From: Protonemura montana
Taxonomy: Eukaryota > Arthropoda > Insecta > Plecoptera > Nemouridae
DNA: 64,000 nt
Assembly (NCBI GenBank): GCA_947568835.1
Contig: OX387608.1
Span: 7,912,001-7,976,000, forward strand
Reading direction: 5' to 3'
The notes beneath the pieces were generated by a model. It was given only the letters and a program-made list of their open reading frames with translations. It made no database searches and had not been told where the DNA came from. The position numbers and the translations under genes are program-made. The first letter of the stretch is position 1. Every line of letters starts with the position of its first letter. Below are positions 1 to 12,000 of the stretch, one piece after another.

Positions 1-351
1 ACTATAATGTGAATCTTGATTGTAAGTAATTTTGTCTGGTACCAAATTTCACGTCACCTGTTTCGGGGGAATGTTTACAGTGCACATGTACCAGAGCCCG
101 TGGTCGAAGAGTTTAAATACACGCAGAACATTTGCATTCTCTGAGAGGACGACGTGCAAACTCGCGAATCTTCGTGGAACCTCGTGAATCTTCGTGAAAC
201 AGAGAGCCTGCGCCACAAGTCATTTATTATTGTAACCATGCATAAAATGGGCATTTTATATATTTATATTTATAGGAAACAACCACAGTCTTCGTTTTCT
301 CAGCTCGTTTATAGCAATTTCATTAGTTGGAAATAAGAATTGACAGCTGTC

Positions 352-600
352 TTTGCAAAGAATTGCCGCAAAATAACTTCTTTACCGAAGAAAATAAGCA
401 GATTCATCGCATTTGAGTTTAGTTTTTGCTCAATTAATTTGTATTAGTGCTAAACTCAACTATTCATATGCATGTCTCAATATTGTATGCAGTGATAAGT
501 TTAATTGTATAGATTTTCTAAAAAGGACGGCTCAAGCGCCTACCGTTACCACGTGTTGCCGGCACGTTTCCTCAGCAGAAAGTTTAAAAGTAACGCTGAC
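352..600 (-). repeat. R1 interspersed repeat, copy 1 (inverted)
   Basis: Read on the minus strand, this has the R1 5' core (gccggcaacacgtggtaacg, then the gcgcttgag block) and ends near 360 with the R1 3' signature, ggtaaagaagttattttgcgg. The middle holds the diverged Caaaatatcgat-like block. R1 is a non-coding family of about 350 bp with nine copies in this window. Confidence 0.65.
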
Positions 601-1788
601 CTACATACTCATTACTTGAACTATTTTACAACTAAAAAAAGGATGCAGTTTTGCTTGTTTTTTAAGTTACCGGCTGTTACTAAACTTACCAGATGTTTTT
701 TGGCTGTCTATGCCAAGGCAAAGGTACAATGGTGTAGAACTTTTCCTTGGTTTATCAGCAGGAAGATCTTTACAGTGCTGTTCCTCCGTCAAAACCTTAA
801 AGACAATGGTATGGATTATCTGTTCGTTTTAATAATGTGACAGTACCATATTCTATCAAACAATATCATCTGGTAGGATACGGACCATCAAAGTAGGTAC
901 GGATAATAATACAGATTACCTTTATCAGAAATCCACGTGAACTGATTTATAAACTAAACTAAAGGGTCATTAGAAACCTCGTATACAACAACAGAAAAAC
1001 AACGCAACTGTGCTGCAACGGTCATAATTATTTAATCCCAAAAGTAAATTGCAACTGAGTTGAGACAATGGAGGCTGTGTGAAAGTACGATAATTGTTGA
1101 CAAAAATAAGCAATCACTGTAATAATTTGTTTAATTGGAAATATTTTTACGTGCATGTGTGAAAAAATATGTGTTTTTTTCTCTTAGCTGAAGAGATTTT
1201 TTTTTTGGTTTTAATCAAATTGCGCTTTCTTTGAATGCATCTTGCTTGGAGTTGCATTCTACTGCAAGTGCATCGTGCAGTGCTTGCACTTCAAGAAGCT
1301 GTACACGTTCTGCTAAGATAAGTGAAACGTCTTAAGTATAGAATTCTGTAACCAGCTCACCGAGGTTTTCTTCTCTCCTGCTAATCCCATAATCCTATCT
1401 CGGGGATGTACGACGTTGGGAGGGGCTGGGGGGAGGGCGTTTCACGACCTCCACTCGACAAACTGTCCGGTAGAATTTAGCCGGTTTGCGTGATGTAAGA
1501 AGGTAACTGCAGCGCGGACATGATTCATCGATAAATCTGATTAAGATTGATTGGGATCATCACATGACCTGCAAAGCCAGGGCAGGATTGTCCATAGTTC
1601 CTAAAGGAGATAAGTGTTTCTTGAGGTCAGTTTCATGAATTTAATTTCCAAAATGTAATGTGGCACATAATTTTACACGTCTTGAATTATTTTTGCTTAA
1701 CCTGCTTTTTCCAAAAGTGTTTATCTTCTTCCAAGAATCAAGTGAAGTAATTCCCAGTATTTCAATTTTATTAAATCCTAGATAAAGT

Positions 1789-1873
1789 GGGAGTTAAATC
1801 AATTGCCATGGCAACAATCAATCTCATGCAGTGAAAGTCAGCTGTTTCTGTGAGCTAGGAGCTTAACTCCGGA
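1789..1873. mobile_element. Mini-MITE of about 85 bp, copy 1
   Basis: It has short terminal inverted repeats (GGAGTTAA and TTAACTCC) around a conserved core, tcaattgccatggcaacaat. A near-identical copy sits at 16840-16920 in the odorant-receptor gene. It has no coding capacity. Confidence 0.5.
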
Positions 1874-2939
1874 AATCAAAAATTATTGTTCTATCGGCCC
1901 TTAGGCATTTTCTTATATAATTCATGTCACCTGTTAGGATGCCCCGGAATTTATTGAAGGTGTTCTTAACTAAACTAAGTTGCGGTTTTTTTGTGACACG
2001 TTAAGTAATTAACAAACCGTTAACATAAAAAAAATACAGTTGTTTGATTGGCTGTTGCCGGGAAAATAACAAATTAACTGACTGTTAGGGTTTTAACAAA
2101 CCACTGATGAACCGGGATTACAGGAGCCTGACCCACAAACCAGAATTTAAGCCGAATCCTCGTAAGATCAGAAAATCATAGACAGTGGTAACACATTTAT
2201 TTACTAGGGCTTTGCAACGCAATAAGAGTTGCGTTGTAGATGAGCGTGGCTTATTTTTTTCTTAAATCCTTAATTTTGCTCTGAAAAGTGGTACCCTGCA
2301 TGTTTCCTTAAGTGTTATCTGTTCATTGAATTTTACATTAAATTTGTGAAAACCTCTGTCATGGAAATTGTTGACGAACTACGAAAAGGGTATATAAAAT
2401 CTAAAATTTCCTTGTTATGATCATTATTTCTGCAAATTTAAACAAGAATGTATCTGTAATTTATAAACCCTAAAACTTGACTTTATAAAACATGACAATG
2501 TTCTGTAAATTTTGAATAATACCACAAATATTTGACAGATTTTTCTCAAAAACGCGGCAGGTCTATTTCTAGAACAAACAAATGTGCTCTACAAATTTGG
2601 TTCGAATCAGTGCAGTCAGTTGGCCGCTAGAGCGTGAATAAACAAAGAGACAGACAGAAAAAAAACACATACACACAGAAGTGCTTTTTTCTAAAGGTAT
2701 GAGAAATATAAGATTTCACTTCGCTAGCTACGCTCATCAATCAGCAGCTAGGCAATCAGCAGTTTTAATCCAGATAACTCCCAATAACCTTATAATATCA
2801 CAAGTCCATCCAAGAACTGTTTCTTAGCCCCACCCTTCAATAGCAAATGCCGCTTGGCACCCCTGGCCGATCTCAGAAGCCATCCTAGTGCAGTCAATCA
2901 CTGTTAAAAGTGGGTATAAAGACGACGACGTCAACACCG

Positions 2940-3067
2940 ATGCCCCAGTGCAGCGACGTCGAGCAGCCTCCGTCTGGCACCGGCGCCGCCTACTCCGCCA
3001 TGAACGCTTCAGCCCATCTGCTGGGGCCTCTGGCGATGGCATACGGAGACCCCAAGAACATACAAGG
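2940..3067 (+). CDS. Opsin exon 1
   Basis: N-terminal extracellular tail (residues 1-42 plus two bases), with the sequon N22-A-S. The donor is GG|GTGCGT and leaves phase 2, which matches the next exon. The ORF is open back to a TAG at 2886 with no other ATG. Confidence 0.88.
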
Positions 3068-6000
3068 GTGCGTACAAATTGTTCTTCTATCATTTAACGA
3101 ATTTTATCATTTCTAGACTATCAAATTACTTTAGGACCACTGTCATTTTAGATGTATTGTAGATGTATTGTATTGTAAATGTACCATATCATTATTTTTA
3201 GATATGTTTTAAGACATGACTGTCTGTATATCCCTAGGGACCAAAATCGACAATAAACTGTATTGTTATTATTATTAATATTTAGCTAGATTGTCTGACT
3301 TTTAGGATTTTCTTTATTTTTTAAATTATTTTCTATCAGTGCTCTCAACGTAGTGGGGGAAACCTGTTGTTCGAGTTGTACCACCCTTCGGAAGGGACAT
3401 AAATCCGATGGTCCCCTTGGTGCTCTTCGACAGGAGTAGACTGCGTGCCGTCAACGGGTTTCCCCTCCACCCTTCTAGGCTAGGTTAAATCCTTCATTAT
3501 CATCATTATTGTCATCATCATCCACTCATTCGTTTACATCATTAGACTAGTACCACAGATTCTGTTGTCAAAACAGTGCGTCGTTAAACACAACAATTAA
3601 TCATTCAACATAGTAGAGACCTTTGATGGTTTTCATTCACCGTGGCCGGAATGTATTGTTTTGTTTTTGCAGGTATGTAGTTAGTCCAGTATATGTAAGA
3701 TGATTTGAGTGATGTAAGATGATTTGATTGTTTACTGCGCCAGGAATAAAATCCAGCGCAGGAAGTAAGATACATTTTTGTTTGTCACGTCCACGAAGAA
3801 TCTTCACAGCCCATTCATAGCCCAAGTTTCCTCATGAACAGCTGTTCTGAACTTGCGTTGACATGATCTTTCGGGCTTAAGAATGTTGTTAAATTTGTAT
3901 ACCGAAAAAACGCGTCAATTTTTTTGTAAAAGATAGAATCAGGGGTGTGTATTTGTTTACCCTTAAAAATTTACATTTGTTGACACCCCTTGCGGGTCAA
4001 AATTTGTCACCCAAATCCCCCCTTAAAATATTCCTGATTTTCCGTTTTTTTTTTTTAAGATTTGAACCCCTAGCACGGTGGAGTATTTGTATTTTACCAA
4101 CATAAAGATTATAAACATTAAAACTGAGAAACCTTCCTCGATTTGTCATTGTATCTTATCTTGGGTATGAATTTAATTTTATATGAAATGGGAATCCGAT
4201 TGACAACTTTTGATCCGCAACGAGTGTCAACAGGGGAAAAACTTGACGAAGTGTTGAATGCACGCTCGTCTTTTTATCTGCTATGGATTTTTTTATCTGC
4301 GAATCTTGTTTTTTTTTTCTGAGAAGTACCTTAGATGGTGGACTTTCGATGCCTACGTTGTAGACTTGCCATCAATGCACACGTGTACGATGGGTGGCCT
4401 ACCTGTCGGGATTCACAAATAAATGTTACCGCTAGAAATAATTTATTTACACCTAGTTTTATTTACTTCCTATGAAAGGTTCAATCAACTACAGAAGATA
4501 ATTTTACTAAGTAATGTTTATTATTATTAATATGTGTTTATTGATAGTTATTTTCACTTTGGCTGTGTGAGAAAAATGTTTTTTTCAGGATTGGAGACGA
4601 AAAAAGTCAGGGCAGGGTTCGTATCCCGCCTGGTATGCTTTATACATTTGAGAAACAATGATACTGATGGTAATGTTAGATAAATGATTATAATTAAGAT
4701 TAGCGCCTACTGCGCTCCTAGCAAGCACGCTAACCACAGGACTACAGCGCACTGATTAACTTGGAGGTTGATAGAGGCACAATTACATAAATATTTTATT
4801 ATTTGTCACAGCAAGTCTTTTTTCCCATAAAAAAGTAACGTTTTCCCGCCGGGATGCGAACCCAGACTTTCTGCGTACGAAGCAATAATCCAGTCGCCCG
4901 GCCACGGAGCAATAACCGGTTTCATCTGTTATTTTGTGCCTATAAATTGGTACGTGACAATGCCAGACTGCGATAGCCGAGCGAGTAGTATCTTGTTACC
5001 GATCGATGTCCAATATTAATTGATCAAGTTCGTTTGATACCCAACAGGTAGCGCTAACGTCAATTTTGCGAACTCTACTGCGGGTTCGGTGATACTTGGT
5101 ACAAGACTAGAGGACGAGTGATCAGTTTGCAGTATCAGGTGGCTAACCACCAGTCGGGCTCCGACGTTTGGTCAGTAACGTCGGACTTTGACAGACGGTG
5201 GAAGCCCTTTTTGGTGGAAGGTTCAATTGGAGTACGGAAATTTTCTCTCCTTGCACGTAGTGCGGGGATTATTAAAATTTGGTCGGATTTGGGTCGGATG
5301 CACGCATGATTCGTCCGTAATAGGCATGCGAAGCATCGCCTTAGGTCATGCGCCCTGAAGACTAATTCTCGAAAAGACATTAGCGAGGTCTGACATCATC
5401 GCCAGCTGAGAGCAAAACTTGCGATCGCAAATAATTTGTTTCATTTCAAAGTATGACCTTGGATGGCATCGCGACGCTTACGACGGCGCCACGTGGTAGC
5501 CAGGCTGGAACTAACCGATTCTGGAAAAATTTATCTGAAAATTATTTTTTCCTCTGGAGAACGAATGATGTGATTTATAAAAAAAATGGAATTGGACGAG
5601 GATCGAACTTGGTCCATACTGCACACGATCCAGCCACGCTAACCGCTCGACCACGCTAGTCGCTCTGCTGATGAAAGGTTTTTTGGGATTAATAAACTGT
5701 TGAACTGTGACGACAGCAGCAAAGACATCGATCAGATTTCGACCACTGCATTGATGATTTGTCAATCAAAAATATTTCGGCGACATTAATATATTTCATC
5801 AGCTTCGATTGCCGTTCATCAAAGAACGGAAAAAATATTTTCCAAGTCTTGTTCAGTAACCGCACTACCCACGCGATTCGAATCTTGCCGCCGCCACCAG
5901 CGGTGAAGCACATCACTGCACTTCACCACACAGACCACGACCGCGTGCGACGAAACGCCGCCGGGCCTTCTTGACATCACATAGGAATATTGGATCGGGT

Positions 6001-9000
6001 TGTTGTGCCTCAACTTGACATTTTTGTTGCAATCAGCGCTACCTGTTGGCAGATTCTGTCATTCACTCTGGACAGCATCTCAGTTCACTGATATGATACC
6101 AGAGTCACTCGAGCTTTGCAAAGCCAAAAAGCTGCCCGACCGGGAATCGAACGCATGCGTTCAGGTTATTAAGCTAGCACTCTAACCGCAGAGCTACAGC
6201 TTCCCTTTGATAATTGTTCATACATAGGGACGCCATGTCACCGATCTGTGGTCAGCATTCAAGGAAGATATTCAGGTCATTAATTACTACATCAAAAATA
6301 TTTCTTCGCAACATGGTCGCTAAGCGGTTCACAGTTACTTTTTTTTCCAAATTCAAATATAGCCCCAATGTCGGTATGAGTACCCGGACCCCCTGCGCTT
6401 GAAGCAATGATTCAGCCGCCCGGCCACTGATTGAGAAATGATTCAGAGAAATTCAGCCGGCGATAGCCGAGCGTGTAGTATCCTGTTACCGATCGATGTC
6501 CAATATTAATTGATCAAGTTCGTTTGATACCCAACAGGTAGCGCTAACGATCATTTTGCGAACTCTACTGCGGGTTCGGTGATACTTGGTACATGACAAG
6601 AGGACGAGTTCTCTAATAAAATTACGGGCTGGCTCACCACCAGTCGGGTTCCATCGTCTTGGCCATTTGTGACGGAATTTGGCAGACGAGAGAAGCCCAT
6701 ATTTTGGTAGTGGGTGAAAGCTTCTGCACCTCCTCGCTAGAGGCAAGGTCCACTTGCTTCGACGAAAAAGTTTCGTCTCTCTGCACTTTGCGCGGGGAAT
6801 TTGGAAAGTGTACGTTGGATCTGTCGTGCAATAGGTATTCAAATTCACGCATGCGTGATGTGTGAAGCACAAGCGCTACCATGCCAGCGCAGAAAATTGA
6901 CGCCATTACTGCTCGAACGCTAATCCGTAAAAAAAAAAAACATTTCTTCGTAGCATGACCTTGGAAAGTATCGCGACGACGACGCTACCTGGGAGCCAGG
7001 CTTGAACTAACTCATCCTAGAAAAAATTTTGGATTTATTTTATTTGGCTCTGGAAAATAATAAATATGATTTATAAAAAAAAAAGGTTCTGATGATGGGG
7101 ATCGAACGCACGTCCTTCAGCACACGAATCACTGACGCTCTCCGCACGACCACTTGCTCCTCTAGAGAGAAGGTGTTTTTTGAGGTAGATAAATTGTAAA
7201 ACTGTGACGACAGCGGCAAAAAAATCCGAATAAATCTCGACCACTGCATCGATGATTTTCAATCAAAATTATTTCGAATGCATCATACACATCATCAGCT
7301 TCAATATTGACAATAATCGTAGAACAGACAATACATTTTCGAAGTCTTGTTCAATTCACTCATCCTGGATCTTCCGCCATGGATAAACAAACAGCCATTC
7401 AGCACAACCATGCATCCAAATAATGTACGGAATTTGGGACGGAATTCGTACTGGTCGTATTGGTCGACTAATTTGAGTCGAGACCTTTGACTCGCCCTGC
7501 CCATCTGATTCAAATCTTGCCGCCGCCACCAGCGGAGAAGCACATCACTGCACTTCACCACACAGGCCACGACCGCATGTAAAGAAACGCCGCCGGGTCT
7601 TCATGACATCACATAGGAATATTGGATCGGGTTGTTGTGCTTCAACTTGACATTATTGTTGCAATCAGCGCTACCTGTTGGCAGATTCTATCATTCACTC
7701 TGGACAGCATCTTAGTTCACTGATATGATACCAGAGCAACTCGAGCTTGGCAAAGTCAAAAAGCTACCCGATCGGGAATCGAACGCATGCCTTCTGCACA
7801 GTAATCAAGAACGTTAACCACAGAGCTACAGCGACACTGCATATAGTCTTAGCCAGGCTGGAACTAACCTATCATGGAAAAATATATGAATACTTTTTAA
7901 GTCTCTGTTCAATACCCGTCTGCGGAACATTTTTTTTTAATACGTCAGTATGTCTTAAAAGGTAAACGTCATTGGATGTTTCTGAAAATTGTGAAAATCA
8001 AAATGAAAATGTAGTAATTTCGAAATTTTTAACCCCGCTATATTCTTCTTTCTCGTTTCATTATCAAATTTCCCACTTCATTTTGTAAACTGTGAAAATT
8101 ATTTGGCTTATTGGGGTAAGTGGAATAAATATTTCTCAACCCCTCGTGAGCCGGGTCAGTCAACCATTTCAACAATTCATTTCGAGAAAACAGTGGTGTC
8201 ACCACGGGAGGTGGTGACACCTCTACCAAGTTCTACCAATTTGTTTAGTATTGTTCCAAAATGTTACTTTTGGTTTCTGTGACAGTTGATACGTGACCAA
8301 CAGGAAAAATAAGTTGAGAACACAAAAAAGCATACCTGTGCTATGGCACCCAAAGACAAAGGACTTTTTGGGGTTAAATAGTGAATAGTTAAATGACATT
8401 TTTCACTTCTCTAGCTTCTATAAAAATAAATTGGCCCTGTTCACTTAGTATTAAAGAAGATTTTATTCTATCTCTGACTTCCAAATTTTCACCATGCTAT
8501 AAGTGAATCGCGAAAAATAATTAGAGAATCTTTGTCATGGTGTGCCGTAACATTTCCCTTCTCGACGGCGTCGTTTGCAGCGGATTCGATGAGGTGAAGC
8601 TCCTCGGCTGGAACGTCCCACCAGAGCACAGCTACCTCGTCCATCCCCACTGGCGGCAATACGAGGAACCCGGCATCCTCTGGTACGGCGCACTCGGCCT
8701 CATCTACTTCGTCCTGATGATCGTCTCGTTAATCGGCAACGGCGTCGTCATCGGCATCTTTGCCGTGTGAGTAAGAGGTTTATTAAACTACCGGAACTAC
8801 TGTCAAGACTTCTGTCAAAAAGCGCCTCCTGCTAACAATGCAATCTCCTTGTGTCTCTCAGATCAAAGCCTCTGAGGACGCCGTCGAACCTATTCGTCGT
8901 AAATCAGGCGCTGTTCGACATCCTGATGATGATAGAGATGCCAATGCTAATCATCAACTCATTCATTCGGCGACCCATCGGCTGGCAGACCGGATGTGAC

Positions 9001-12000
9001 GTGTATGCCATACTTGGTGCAGTTTCCGGCATGGGGTCGTCCATCAACAACGCCGCCATAGCGTTCGACCGATACCGGACAATCGCCTTCCCGCTGGATG
9101 GCAGGCTCGGCATGAAGCAGGTCACGAGATGATTCCAAAATACATCCAGTTTTAAGAGCATTGGATTGATTGCCTTAGTCAGGGTCCCAGCTCTGATTTT
9201 ATTCTGCTCTGAGGATACCAGCCGGCAAAATGTGGTAACGGTAGGTGCCACCCGATGGTGCTTGCAGCCGTCACTTAAAAAAATTAATTCATTTAAATAA
9301 TTACTAATCAAAATATCGATAAATCGTTGGTGTTAGCATTCAACTTTTCACAAATACTATTTTTGTCGGAAATTGACATTTTTTTCTTCACGAAGACAGT
9401 TTCTTTAGCGCCGGGGCTCTTGACTAAACAATAAAGCCCAATGCGAGGAGTATAGTTAAATTAGTGAAACATCTGGATTAAATTCTCCTTTAGTGAATGT
9501 ATATATTTCTAAAACGCCATGGCTTTTATTTGTTTATCGTTACTCCACAGGTCATCGCCCTCGTCACTCTTACCTGGCTTTGGGCCACCCCGTTCTCTGT
9601 CCTACCACTTTTCCGAATCTGGAACCAGTACATTCCCGAGGGCTTCCTTACCACCTGCTCGTTCGACTACCTCACCGAAGGCGACAACACCCAGATGTTC
9701 GTCATCAGCATTTTCGCCTGGGCCTATTGCTTCCCACTGCTCCTCATCGTCGTCTTCTACTGGCAACTCTTCGGCCACGTCTCGCGTCACGAGCAAATGC
9801 TCCGCGCCCAGGCGAAGAAGATGAACGTCAAGTCGTTGCAAGCTAACACTGACGAGAACCAGGAATCTGTTGAGATCCGCATCGCCAAGCTGGCGTTTAC
9901 GATCTTCTTTTTGTTCCTTTGCTCGTGGACGCCGTATGCGATTGTGGCGCTGGTGGGAGCGTTTGGAAACAAGTATGTGAGATAGTGTTTGGGATTATCA
10001 TGCCGGATCAAAGTTCACCTGCGCTGGAAGTATTTAAAAACATGGAGATACTCTGACTTGGTGAGAGGCAGCAGACAGATCCTGGAATCGAAGCCCGGAA
10101 TAGTCCACTCTGAAGAGTTATTTATCTCTGTTTATTACTATCAAAGCGAACTTAAATCATATTTTCTTTTACATACCTTATACTATTTTTCAGCAATGTT
10201 GCAATTATCTAAAAGTTTTAATGTGTAGGATTTTGTATATGGCAATGACTTCACGATGCACGAGCAACGAAAGTAAGAGAACAGAAAAAATAATTTCAAA
10301 CACATAATTTAGAAAAAAAAGTACGATTATTTTGCAAATTTAATTCCTGCTTAAGAAGTAAGTTTTGATAAGAATGAATTAAAGATGTCTTAAGAACTCC
10401 AGGCTGTATTTGACTAAGTCAGACAATAACGCCACCAGCCCACGGTGTATTAAGACGCTCCCTTGCGGTCTTCAAGAGAGTATTACCTACATCTTGTATC
10501 TTGTGTTCTTCGGCAGGGCGTTGCTGACTCCTGTGGTTACCATGGTGCCGGCGGTGGCCGCGAAGGTCGTTTCCTGCATTGACCCCTGGCTGTACGCCAT
10601 CAACCACCCGCGATACAGGCAAGTCACGCAGTCCGCTCTTCGGCAGTCTTCCTCGTTTTACTGAAGGACACAAGAATTTGTCGAAGAGATCTTAAACAAG
10701 TTATTTTAGTGTTTATTAATTGAACTTTATGACCGTATCTCTGATCGTGTTTATTGGATCAAAACAAACCTCTACAATGATATAATAATGACTCAAAATA
10801 TCGATACATGTATATCAATCGTTGAGGTTAGCATTAATTAGATTAATTAAACGTAAACTAGTCGCAAATGTGAGTAACCAGCAAGAAATAACAATATGAA
10901 ATTGCGGTGACCCCACCTAGTACCATCCTCCATATTTGTCTCGGTAAATCAGTTATTTGGCAGCCATTTTTCGTGAAAACTGTTGAAAGTAAGCGTTATG
11001 GTAGTACGGCAGAACTGAAAATTAGTCAAAAGTAAAGCGTCGGTGGTTAACTATTCAAAATGATAAGAAAATTATCCATTTCTTAATGAGTTGTTTTCGC
11101 TCAAAATAGCAACCGAGTTTAAGAATGATAAGAGGTCTAGTAAAGGGCGTAAATACTAAACTAAAAGTATTTTTCAACCGTCTCACGTTTCGGGCGTCTA
11201 TGCTATAGCTGTACTAAAGTCTGCCTGCGCCCAGCTCTTTCTACCTCTAGTAAAACTCTTTCTACCTTTTAATTGGACCCCGTTTGCAAAAGTTTTAGCG
11301 TATCGAGTTCACCGTTTCCGTCGGGCATTGTTAATTTCCTAACATTTTAAGCTGCGCCCGCTCTCTGCCCGTTGAAACAAATTAATACCGGTTTAGCGAG
11401 CCACCCACGCACAATTGTTACCTTGCCAGGCACATAGTTTCTACGCACATGTTATAATTACTTGCGGCGTTATTCCATTAGTGAAATTGTAACGCACTGT
11501 TTATTAAAACCCCTCCTGCGGCAACCAGAAAGGTGTCATGCGTTTGGTACTTTGTCAGTAACGCTGTAATTTAAAAACAAATTGAGGTGGGTATATCCTC
11601 ACTACCGGATGAAACATTCGTAGGGTTTGACACAATTCTAGGCAGTGTCCTGCCGTCGACTACGTGCTAACACCAGTTTCACCCACGGGTAGACCAAGTG
11701 ATGCCAAAACCGTGGGAACTTCATGAAAAGCACAAATTAAGTCAGGACAAATCATGGATTGGCCAATCCTTTGCCATCGCTGAGTTGACTCTTAAATCTC
11801 ATCTTGGCTAAGCAAGGTTTATCAGCAATTTGTTATTTACGGTTTACCGAAATCGAACTGGACAGCATACAGGTTGATTGAGAAAGATATAATTGTCAGT
11901 GATGGCACTTGCTAGGTGCTGTCAGAAAAGATCAAGCCCCTGCATTTCATCAGCCCAGTTAGTCGTCGAACAGCATGTAATCGCTAGCGGTATCCGTTTT

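Larger units (their letters stand above)
1..2939. other. Gene-free region upstream of the opsin
   Basis: I see no convincing exon here. It holds an R1 repeat copy (352-600), a tiny MITE (1789-1873), and two imperfect copies of an 18-bp motif around CGAATCTTCGTG at 163-205. A motif near 2205-2255 (gcgttgtagatgagcgtgg) recurs at 18442-18500 and, inverted, near 49695-49735. GC rises at 1400-1520 without a convincing frame. The proximal 250 bp should contain the opsin promoter; a TAATCC site (Otd/Crx type) lies at 2766-2771. The TATAAA at 2915-2920 is too close to the start codon to be the TATA box. Confidence 0.6.
4972..6204. mobile_element. RU element copy 1, non-coding, about 1.2 kb
   Basis: Paired with 6463-7835. 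The two copies share the left end (gccgagcg.gtagtatc, gttaccgatcgatgtccaat), a middle block (ctgtgacgacagc.gcaaa, then tcgaccactgcat) and a right 320 bp that is nearly identical, ending in a minus-strand tRNA-like module. No protein-coding frame survives in either copy. I do not recognise the family. It may be a composite tRNA-derived SINE or a non-autonomous DNA element. Confidence 0.7.
3068..8580 (+). other. Opsin intron 1 (5.5 kb), repeat-filled
   Basis: GT-AG intron. It contains a 5'-truncated 5S-SINE (3350-3600), tRNA-like fragments near 4612-4640 and 4846-4915, and two diverged copies of the RU element (4972-6204 and 6463-7835). Between 3600 and 4600, and between 7860 and 8500, I see only AT-rich unique sequence. 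No coding signal. Confidence 0.75.

Noticed and set aside
2915..2920. TATA box TATAAA
   Set aside because: Only 20 bp before the start codon; a start about 30 bp downstream would fall after the ATG.
2910..2942. Opsin start upstream at a GTG in frame
   Set aside because: Not an ATG. The first ATG of the frame is 2940.
7747..7965. Short plus-strand ORF
   Set aside because: Lies in the tRNA-like end of RU copy 2.
9493..9846. Alternative-frame ORFs overlapping opsin exon 4
   Set aside because: The opsin frame carries all family motifs; the others are shadows of a GC-rich exon.
10619..10630. GT donor after CAGGCAA for opsin exon 5
   Set aside because: Joining CAA to exon 6 gives the wrong phase and destroys the conserved RYRKEIQ sequence.
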